From Thiotrichaceae bacterium (GTDB taxonomy: Bacteria; Pseudomonadota; Gammaproteobacteria; Beggiatoales; Beggiatoaceae): a DNA stretch of 64,000 nucleotides. Within the stretch, counting starts at the first letter, position 1. Each line of letters opens with the position of its first letter. Both the position numbers and the translations under genes were made by a program. Shown here one piece after another: positions 15,926 to 22,679 of the stretch. The stretch covers positions 454,284 to 518,283 of the forward strand of contig JAQTYU010000001.1 in the NCBI GenBank assembly GCA_028688145.1, in the 5' to 3' direction. Under the pieces are notes generated by a model. That model searched no databases. It was given only the letters and a program-made list of their open reading frames with translations, and had not been told where the DNA came from.

Positions 15926-18692
15926 GATTGTATACTCAAAAAAACGTTTATTCTGGTTTAGTATAATTATTAGCACGACTATTCTACTATTTTACTATAA
16001 GTTAAGTAGTTCTATCGTATTCATAGGCGATCTTGACCAGCTGAAACGTTTATATGTGAATAAAACTAGTCCCGTACTTTCTACTAGATTTCATCCTACA
16101 AATAACGAGCAGGTTATTTTGACGACAACAGATGGTTATATCTATCTGTGGGATTTTAAACACGCTCAAATTGTCCCCTTTTTAGGACAAACAGGAAAAG
16201 TTTTTGATGCTGCAATCAGTCACGATAATGCACTCATGGCATCTGCTGGATTTTATGATAAAACTGTTCGGATATGGGATATAAAAACACGGCAGGAAAT
16301 TCAGAAAATCTCTTTTAACAACACAGTGACTAAAATAGATTTTTCACCAGATGGTCGTTATTTAGCCATCGGTTTTCGAGCAAACCCTACTAGTATTCTT
16401 TTTTCCACAGATGCAGATATTGTCATTTGGGATATTCAGTCACGCAAACAGTTCGGGCTACTTAAACAACATGATGTGGAGGTCTCTAGTTTAAGCTTTA
16501 GTCGCGACGGACAATGGTTAATTTCCGCTGGATACTCAGAAAGCCTTAATAATTCTCTTTATGTAACCGAATGGATGACGCAAAAAGTAATACGTCGCTA
16601 CATTTATCCTAAAACACCTATTACCAGTGCAACGATTAGTGATGATAATAAATACATCGCATTGGGTTTACAAGATGGGAAGGTTTATATCCACGATATA
16701 GAAACTGGTGAACAAACCCCACTTTCAGAGCATAACTTATGGACACCCAGTTTAAAGTTTACTCAGGATAGGCAGTTTCTCTTTGCTGCAAGTTTTAGTA
16801 ATAAAGTGACTCTTGAAGATATTTCAGGTAAGAAAATCCAATTAGAGATTCAAGTATCAAAGTCCATTAGCCGAGCAGATTTAAGTCCAAACAATCAATT
16901 TATTTCCATCAGTATGATAGATGGTACTGTATTTATATATGACTTGCAGGGAAAACTACAATATTCCTTAATTGTTAGTAAGGCAGTAGATCAGTGGATT
17001 TCGTGTAATTATTCAGCTGACGAATGTGTTAAAAACATTAGCATTACATGGAATGATATATGGGAAAATAAAACGCCTGGTTTCATGATAATTATCATGT
17101 TGCTATTTTTCATCGCATATATTTGGTTACGTTATTTCAAACATCCTTTAGTAATACAGTTATCTGAACATCCAGAAGCTTTGCTAAGCTTTCCTGTACA
17201 ACAACTTGGCGAAATTAGAAAACTACTTCTTGTCACCCAACGCTTAGACATGGTTCTTAATGTCAACCAAATTTCCCCTCTCACTTTTCGCACCGCTGCT
17301 AGATTTTCTCGACTCAAACCCAAAAAACAAGCTGACTTTCTTGCTCGTCGTTTGTTGGCACAAACAGTCTCCCAAGATACTGCGTTTTGTAAAATGGAAC
17401 TGCCCGCTTTATTCCCTTTGAATATAGAAAAATGCTGCTTTTATTTTCCCGATAAACAAGAGTTCGCGAAAAATATTCAGGAAAAATTAAATTCTTATTT
17501 AGAAGTTCATAAGTACAAGGTAATCGTCATCACAACAGATATGGAACAGCAGCAAGGCTTAAGGAAATATGCTGAAGACATTCACAATGAAGTCGTTATG
17601 CCTAGCTCCATTGAGCTGACTCACTGGTTACTCTCAGCTGAACCTATACAAACTGTTAGCCGCCTTATGGCAACTCAACTCAATTTAATGTACTTATCTC
17701 CATATCATAATCGTGGCACGGGTATAGATAAGGACACTTCATTTTTTGGTAGAACCCATATTATTTCCCAAATCACTGGTCGAGAACTGCAAAATTACAT
17801 CATAGTTGCAGGGCGTAGAATCGGAAAAACCAGTTTATTAAAGTATCTATTCAGGCATTATCGACAACAACAAGACCTAGAGGTAATTTATCTTGATGCG
17901 ACAGCCAGTAACTTTATAAGATTGCTGGCCAATGAGTTACGCTTAGATGCAAATTGTTCTCTCAATGAAATTATTGAGTACCTGAAAAACTCGACAAAAA
18001 CCTATCTATTTTTAATTGATGAAGCTGATGCGTTCATTAAAAATGACAAAGAATTTGACTACATCAACCTAAACAAATTGAGAACTCTAAGTACGGAAGG
18101 ACATTGTTACTTCATCCTTGCTGGATTTTGGCATTTATATCAGGCGGCTATTTTTGAATACCATTGTCCACTGAGAAATTTTGGGGATATATTTGAGTTA
18201 GGTGCATTGGAGATTGAGGCTGCTCGTGATTTAGTTAAAAAACCCATGAGTTCTATGAATATTGATATTCCAAATGACTCAGTAGAGTACATTGTGCGAA
18301 AGCTAGGGCAACGAGCTGATTTAATAACACAATTTTGCCACTTACTAGTAATGCAATTAGATTTTAAGAGTTTTGTTGTTGAGTCCAGTATTATTGAAAA
18401 AACATTCTGGCATCGAAATATCATTCATGCTTTATATGGTTGGCAAGAACTTGCCCCTTCAAAGGAAGAACAAAAATTAGATCGTATGATTATGAATCTA
18501 ATGCTAACAGAAGATAGTTTTGATCAGAAGTCAGTCACCGCTAAACTGAAAGATAGGGATTTTGTATATCACACTGATATGATTAAACAATCTTTAAGAC
18601 GTTTAGTCTTGTGTTGCGTATTGAAAGTAGAGGCTAAACAATACTGTTATGCAATTCCATTGTTGAAAGAAGCGTTGTTAGATGACGTATGA
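15924..18692 (+). CDS. Membrane WD40-propeller/P-loop (STAND-like) NTPase
   Basis: Started at ATG 15924 (MIVYSKKRLFWF) the protein has 922 residues; an upstream start at 15804 would overlap the divergent gene. Order: transmembrane helix near 8-30; WD40-type repeats at about 45-365 (DGYIYLWDF, DKTVRIWDI, ADIVIWDI, DGKVYIHDI, DGTVFIYDL); second transmembrane helix near 385-405; a linker domain of about 200 residues; then a P-loop NTPase with Walker A GRRIGKTS near 630 and Walker B FLIDEADAF near 695; then a helical/winged-helix-like tail. The propeller should face the periplasm and the NTPase the cytoplasm, as in a ligand-gated signalling ATPase. The function is unknown; stress or phage sensing is conjecture. 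Confidence 0.8.
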   Translation: MIVYSKKRLFWFSIIISTTILLFYYKLSSSIVFIGDLDQLKRLYVNKTSPVLSTRFHPTNNEQVILTTTDGYIYLWDFKHAQIVPFLGQTGKVFDAAISHDNALMASAGFYDKTVRIWDIKTRQEIQKISFNNTVTKIDFSPDGRYLAIGFRANPTSILFSTDADIVIWDIQSRKQFGLLKQHDVEVSSLSFSRDGQWLISAGYSESLNNSLYVTEWMTQKVIRRYIYPKTPITSATISDDNKYIALGLQDGKVYIHDIETGEQTPLSEHNLWTPSLKFTQDRQFLFAASFSNKVTLEDISGKKIQLEIQVSKSISRADLSPNNQFISISMIDGTVFIYDLQGKLQYSLIVSKAVDQWISCNYSADECVKNISITWNDIWENKTPGFMIIIMLLFFIAYIWLRYFKHPLVIQLSEHPEALLSFPVQQLGEIRKLLLVTQRLDMVLNVNQISPLTFRTAARFSRLKPKKQADFLARRLLAQTVSQDTAFCKMELPALFPLNIEKCCFYFPDKQEFAKNIQEKLNSYLEVHKYKVIVITTDMEQQQGLRKYAEDIHNEVVMPSSIELTHWLLSAEPIQTVSRLMATQLNLMYLSPYHNRGTGIDKDTSFFGRTHIISQITGRELQNYIIVAGRRIGKTSLLKYLFRHYRQQQDLEVIYLDATASNFIRLLANELRLDANCSLNEIIEYLKNSTKTYLFLIDEADAFIKNDKEFDYINLNKLRTLSTEGHCYFILAGFWHLYQAAIFEYHCPLRNFGDIFELGALEIEAARDLVKKPMSSMNIDIPNDSVEYIVRKLGQRADLITQFCHLLVMQLDFKSFVVESSIIEKTFWHRNIIHALYGWQELAPSKEEQKLDRMIMNLMLTEDSFDQKSVTAKLKDRDFVYHTDMIKQSLRRLVLCCVLKVEAKQYCYAIPLLKEALLDDV

Positions 18693-18726
18693 GACCTGTT
18701 AAGTTTTTTAAAACCTAACAGGTCTA
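18693..18726. terminator. Terminator between the convergent island genes
   Basis: AGACCTGTTA at 18693-18702 pairs with TAACAGGTCT at 18717-18726, with an A/T-rich inner part. It directly follows the NTPase stop and precedes the convergent BACON gene stop. A related hairpin with the same AGACCTGT ends lies outside the island at 62253-62285. Confidence 0.75.
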
Positions 18727-18743
18727 TTTGCAATCAAGAGCGA

Positions 18744-20951
18744 TTAGTCTATCTTAATTAACTCGTTAAGTTGACCCGAATTCGTATAGGTCACATCTCC
18801 CGCAATTCGGTTAGAGATGTAGGTTTTATTGAGTTGACCACCGACAGAGATAACCGCTTTCTTTCCTGGGGAAAGATAGAAGGTTTTACTTTGGAGCTGA
18901 TCTGATATTGATTGAGCACCATTATCCCCAACACCTGTTGTTGGAAGTATCGTCACATTGTTCAGTTGACCTGAAACACGAATTGATAAGGGCGTGTTAT
19001 CAACAGCTGCGGAACTTGCAGCTTGCGTCACACTAACAGACTGTCCTCCAACACTAATTACTCCTGTTCTTGAAACACTACTGGTATTTGCTGAAATACT
19101 GTAGCCAAGTGCAGTATTGCTACCCGTCCCATTTGGCGTGTTGAGAGTAATCCAATCAACATTACTGGATGCAGTCCAAGCACAATTACTGCTTGTCGTG
19201 ATTGCTGTTGAACCCGTAGAAGCCGTATTATTGGCATTCACTTGACTGGGTGAAACAGCATAGCTACAAGTGGTATTGGGAATTGTGTCTTCGTAAGTAG
19301 GAATGTTAGTTGTGATTGGACAACCTGCTCCACCAAAACTACTCAAGTTCAATGGCACACCTTGTATGGTTATCACATTATTGTATGTCGTACCCGCATT
19401 GGTGACCGTGGTGCCATTAATAATAGAAATGCCCATGTCTTTGCAAGCGGAAGTGATTTGGAAGGTATTACCCTTGATGGTCATACCATTACCATTCACG
19501 ATTTGCTGTGTTCCTTGATAGGCATTCACTGCAGGTTCGATCTTGTATGTGCAGTTATTTGCAGCATAGAGTGTGTAGTTACAGCCATTCTTTCCCAAAT
19601 AAGGCAAGGCATGAGCTGGTAAACCTGCTTGTGTTACGGTAATGATTTGTCCTGAGAGATTTATTGTACCCGTGCGTACACTGCTTGTAGTATTGGATGC
19701 CACATTGTAATTAAGCGTCGAACCTCCTTGTCCAGTGGTACTTCCTAAGGTGATCCAACTTGCGTCACTGGATGCTGTCCATGTGCAATTGCTGGGTGTG
19801 GTGGTGATATTGGCAGGTAAATTTGTTTGTCCTGCAGCAACTACATTGACTTGGGAAGGTGATGCTGTATAGGTACAAGGTAAAACACCAATTTGTGTCA
19901 CCGTGATATTTTGTCCTGCAATACTAACAACCCCTGTTCTAGAAGTCGTACTAGTGTTAGCGGCAATGCTATATCCCACTTGGGCATTTCCTTTTCCACT
20001 CGCGCTACTTAGAACAATCCAATTAGCGTTACTTGTAGCATTCCAAGAACAACTAGCATCGGTTGTTATTGCAATACTATTGCCCGTTTCCCCTGATGCG
20101 GAAACGTCAGATTTAGTGAGAGGGGAAATTGTATAATTGCAAGCCACAACAGGCGGAGTAGTCGTAGTATTCAAAGGAACAGCAGATTCAACTGAAAAGG
20201 AAGGTGTTTTTTCGGTCTTAATCCACTTAAGACTCGCCTGATACAGAGCGATATCAGTTTCTATTTTACGTCCGAAAAATATGACCATTTCACGAATACG
20301 TACGCGAGGAATCTGTAAGATTTCACCATTAGCTGATAAGGTAGCAACAGGGCATTCTGTTTTCAGAGGGATACTGTCTGCAACAATTTTTGGGGTAGCT
20401 GTTAAGACAAATAAAGCTTTTTGGTTGTCATACCACAAATTAGCTTGTAGTAACTTACTAGCTCCCGTTAATTGACCTGTCAGTGAATTTTGAATGGGTA
20501 AAGCCACAAACGTAGTCAGTTTGTTTGTTGTCAAAGAATAAGTAGCATCGTACAAAGTACAATCAGTTGCAGTGAGTGTACTGCTGGTCGTGGTTTGTGT
20601 TGTAGTCGAAGGCGCTGTAGTCGCAGTTGTTGCTGAACTTCCATTTGTCGTTACGCAATTGCTTCCTGTACAGCTAGTGACAGAATTACCATCAATATTG
20701 ACACAAGCACTACCTGCACACACATTAGTAGTTTGTCCCGTACTAACACTAGGTGTTGGAGTTGTTCCTGTTCCTATAGAAACACTAGAACTGGATGCAT
20801 TATTTCCACTAGAAGAGGACGAGTCCGTTGTACAAACAGTTCCAACACAAACACTGGCAGTAGTGCTGGTTGATGTTTGTCCGAACGCCTGCAGATTCAT
20901 GCCAATCCAGCCTATTAAGAGCCAGAACGACCATTTCAAGTTCGATTTCAC
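18744..20951 (-). CDS. Secreted protein with three BACON domains
   Basis: The GTG at 20951 is chosen because GGGAGG lies eight bases upstream and a signal peptide follows (MKSNLKWSFWLLIGWIG, cleaved near FGQ-TST); ATG 20990 would add 13 residues. In the 735-residue product a Ser/Thr-rich N-terminal part holds three short CxGxxC motifs (CVGTVC, CAGSAC, CTGSNC). BACON-type beta domains lie at about 270-350, 360-440 and 560-640, each with SC.W.A.S...WI.L and a closing G.I...GQ...VTQ. BACON domains are thought to bind glycans or mucin. The C-terminus repeats SGQLN or GGQLN three times. It is divergent from the HTH-NTPase gene. Confidence 0.75.
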   Translation of the reverse strand: MKSNLKWSFWLLIGWIGMNLQAFGQTSTSTTASVCVGTVCTTDSSSSSGNNASSSSVSIGTGTTPTPSVSTGQTTNVCAGSACVNIDGNSVTSCTGSNCVTTNGSSATTATTAPSTTTQTTTSSTLTATDCTLYDATYSLTTNKLTTFVALPIQNSLTGQLTGASKLLQANLWYDNQKALFVLTATPKIVADSIPLKTECPVATLSANGEILQIPRVRIREMVIFFGRKIETDIALYQASLKWIKTEKTPSFSVESAVPLNTTTTPPVVACNYTISPLTKSDVSASGETGNSIAITTDASCSWNATSNANWIVLSSASGKGNAQVGYSIAANTSTTSRTGVVSIAGQNITVTQIGVLPCTYTASPSQVNVVAAGQTNLPANITTTPSNCTWTASSDASWITLGSTTGQGGSTLNYNVASNTTSSVRTGTINLSGQIITVTQAGLPAHALPYLGKNGCNYTLYAANNCTYKIEPAVNAYQGTQQIVNGNGMTIKGNTFQITSACKDMGISIINGTTVTNAGTTYNNVITIQGVPLNLSSFGGAGCPITTNIPTYEDTIPNTTCSYAVSPSQVNANNTASTGSTAITTSSNCAWTASSNVDWITLNTPNGTGSNTALGYSISANTSSVSRTGVISVGGQSVSVTQAASSAAVDNTPLSIRVSGQLNNVTILPTTGVGDNGAQSISDQLQSKTFYLSPGKKAVISVGGQLNKTYISNRIAGDVTYTNSGQLNELIKID

Positions 20952-21069
20952 AGCAATTACCTCCCAAATTTCAGCAAAGTTGAGATTCATAGGCTAAAGA
21001 TAATGCTTGGAAAACTCAAATTATCATAAAAATAAAGGCAATTATTTAATATTTTGTTTTTAATATAAT

Positions 21070-21121
21070 TATTTTGGAATAGATAATTCCAAAATATCTG
21101 GAAATGGCAAATCCATTTCCA
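21070..21121. promoter_or_regulatory. Twin palindromes in the divergent island promoter
   Basis: The first palindrome has 11-base arms at 21070-21080 and 21086-21096 (core TTTTGGAAT, ATTCCAAAA). The second has 9-base arms TGGAAATGG at 21099-21107 and CCATTTCCA at 21113-21121. Both have 5-base spacers and share a TGGAA half-site. They lie between the BACON gene start (20951, minus) and the HTH gene start (21209, plus), so they are good candidates for an operator bound by the HTH protein; RNA hairpins are the alternative. Confidence 0.55.
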
Positions 21122-21208
21122 ATAATTTAATATTTCTGTATTATTTGAGGACATAATTAAGTCATATTAAAAATCGATGTGTTCAGTCTTAGAAAAGGAA
21201 ACAAACCA

Positions 21209-22459
21209 ATGCCGCATAGCATGAAACCATTTGGTGATAAATTAGGGCAAATCCTTTTAGCGAAAGGGTATAGTCCAAACAGCGCATTAGAGAAAGGCAT
21301 CAAGGAGTTTATTAAAAAAAATAAGCTCACCAATAGCAATGGAGAGTCGTTAGAATTAAGCTACAAAACTATTGGATTCTGGTGTAAGGGAGAAACAAAA
21401 CCGACAGAAGAACGTTTAGCAGCACTGATTCAGTTTTTGGAACTTGATTACTCCCAATCTAATGAACTTAAAGGTTTAGCTGGATGTTCTCATGAGATAT
21501 TTGTAACACATCAAAATATCTTGACCTTGCCTATTTCACCCAGTCGAAAATTTTTTATTGAACAGTTACTGTCCCGCTTTACAGTTGTTCGTTCTCCTGC
21601 CCCCCTTGTTTTGCTTTCTCAATACGACAGCAAATATATCCGCCCATTAGTTGTGAGTGTGGCTCACGCACAATACCAAGATGTTTATGATATAACATTA
21701 CCTGAATGTATTGATGAAAGTAGCTTTTATCATTTTTTAGGAACTAAGTTTGGGCTAGTATCTATCGAGAATGCGGGTCAGTTCCATCTGCAATTTTGCA
21801 AAAAATTTGCCTTAGTCAATCGACCATTTTTATGTGTCATAAGCCGTTTTGAAAAGTTAAATAATGAGATGATCAATCGACAGCTATCGGGAGTATTGAG
21901 AAGTTTGGATGAACAGTTAGGTCATCATTTTCATCTCATGCTGTTAGGTGGCGAAAAGCTACAAGCATTGACAATGCCTTCAGATATATCATCTCTGTTA
22001 AATCATGCACAGACTGAATATTGGCAAGAGTGGACAGCCGAAGAGTTAAGCTTATTCTGTAGCGAAAATATGGAAATACCAGAGTTATCTATTTCTAAAC
22101 AACTAATGAAGCTTAGTGGCGGGCATCCTCAATTATTAGAACAGTGTCTAACATGGCATTCTGCGAATAAACCAATTACAGATTACGTAGAAGGGTTGAG
22201 TCGTTTGCCTTTTTTGACTACAAAATTTTTTGATTTGATGACTACGAAAGATAACAAAACTTCATTGGCTGAGTGGTTAAAATCTTCTTTGATAAAATCT
22301 ATACCAATTCGACCAACTTGGATGTATAACAATCCGTTATTAAAAAAACTCTACTGGGAAAATTTAATTGTATTACACGAGGATGGATTGTGGTGGCGAT
22401 GCGAGGCAATTCGCTTGGCTGGAGAAAAAGTCCTAATCGCTGATTGCGCAACAGAGTGA
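21209..22459 (+). CDS. HTH protein fused to a P-loop-less NTPase-like domain
   Basis: ATG 21209 follows AAGGAA at eight bases and gives 416 residues; GTG 21179 is less likely. The first 70 residues (FGDKLGQILLAKGYSPNSAL, then LSYKTIGFWCKGETKPTEERL) look like a Cro/cI-type HTH. From about 110 to 330 the chain resembles STAND/AAA ATPases: RFTVVRSPAPLVLLSQYD stands where Walker A should be but has no GK(S/T), FLCVISRFEKL stands at Walker B, and the LSGGHPQLLEQCL motif is intact. A winged-helix-like end follows. It resembles the ATPase half of the protein at 15924 but should not hydrolyse NTP. A regulator or adaptor of that protein is a reasonable inference. Confidence 0.65.
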   Translation: MPHSMKPFGDKLGQILLAKGYSPNSALEKGIKEFIKKNKLTNSNGESLELSYKTIGFWCKGETKPTEERLAALIQFLELDYSQSNELKGLAGCSHEIFVTHQNILTLPISPSRKFFIEQLLSRFTVVRSPAPLVLLSQYDSKYIRPLVVSVAHAQYQDVYDITLPECIDESSFYHFLGTKFGLVSIENAGQFHLQFCKKFALVNRPFLCVISRFEKLNNEMINRQLSGVLRSLDEQLGHHFHLMLLGGEKLQALTMPSDISSLLNHAQTEYWQEWTAEELSLFCSENMEIPELSISKQLMKLSGGHPQLLEQCLTWHSANKPITDYVEGLSRLPFLTTKFFDLMTTKDNKTSLAEWLKSSLIKSIPIRPTWMYNNPLLKKLYWENLIVLHEDGLWWRCEAIRLAGEKVLIADCATE

Positions 22460-22471
22460 CACAGTATAAAA

Positions 22472-22576
22472 AACTGTGGGGAAGTGCTAGCTTTTTACCA
22501 ACCTACGCATGTGCCTGCTTGCCCCAATTGTGGTGGCACTTTGTTTAAGCGGATGTTGGAAGACGAAAGCGAAACT
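22472..22576 (+). repeat. Island direct repeat, right copy (zinc ribbon 3' fragment)
   Basis: These 105 bases are identical to 15071-15175 and encode the same zinc ribbon, with a stop (TAG) at 22577-22579. No start or promoter remains, so it is a pseudogene fragment marking the right edge of the island. Confidence 0.9.
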
Positions 22577-22588
22577 TAGCAAGGCTAA

Positions 22589-22623
22589 AACCTTCGCTCT
22601 CTTGAAAAAGGAGGGTGAAGGTT
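22589..22623 (+). terminator. Probable original terminator of the zinc ribbon gene
   Basis: AACCTTCGCTCTC (22589-22601) pairs with GAGGGTGAAGGTT (22611-22623) with two imperfect positions and a 9-base loop. It lies 10 bases after the right-copy stop codon, which suggests it belonged to the zinc ribbon gene before the island separated them. Confidence 0.6.
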
Positions 22624-22679
22624 CAACTTCAGCTCCTCTTACACGTCTTTAATGAAGCACTTTCCCAATTAATACGCGG

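Larger units (their letters stand above)
15071..22576. mobile_element. Accessory island bounded by 105-bp direct repeats
   Basis: Bases 15071-15175 and 22472-22576 are identical over 105 positions (offset 7401) and both encode the zinc ribbon end of the gene at 14684. The left copy keeps that gene open to a stop; the right copy is a promoterless 3' fragment followed by what looks like the gene's original terminator (22589-22623). This is the arrangement left when an element integrates at a gene 3' end and restores the gene. The enclosed genes look AT-richer than their neighbours. No integrase, transposase or tRNA is visible, so the movement mechanism is unknown; a recombination-made duplication is the alternative. 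Confidence 0.7.

Noticed and set aside
20572..20997. 141-codon plus-strand frame opposite the BACON gene
   Set aside because: It is the antisense of a Ser/Thr/Ala-rich coding region, has a Val/Pro-biased composition expected of such a shadow, and no ribosome site.
15176..22471. Integrase or tRNA attachment site in the island
   Set aside because: None of the island reading frames resembles a tyrosine or serine recombinase, and no tRNA-like sequence lies at either repeat; the target is a protein gene 3' end.
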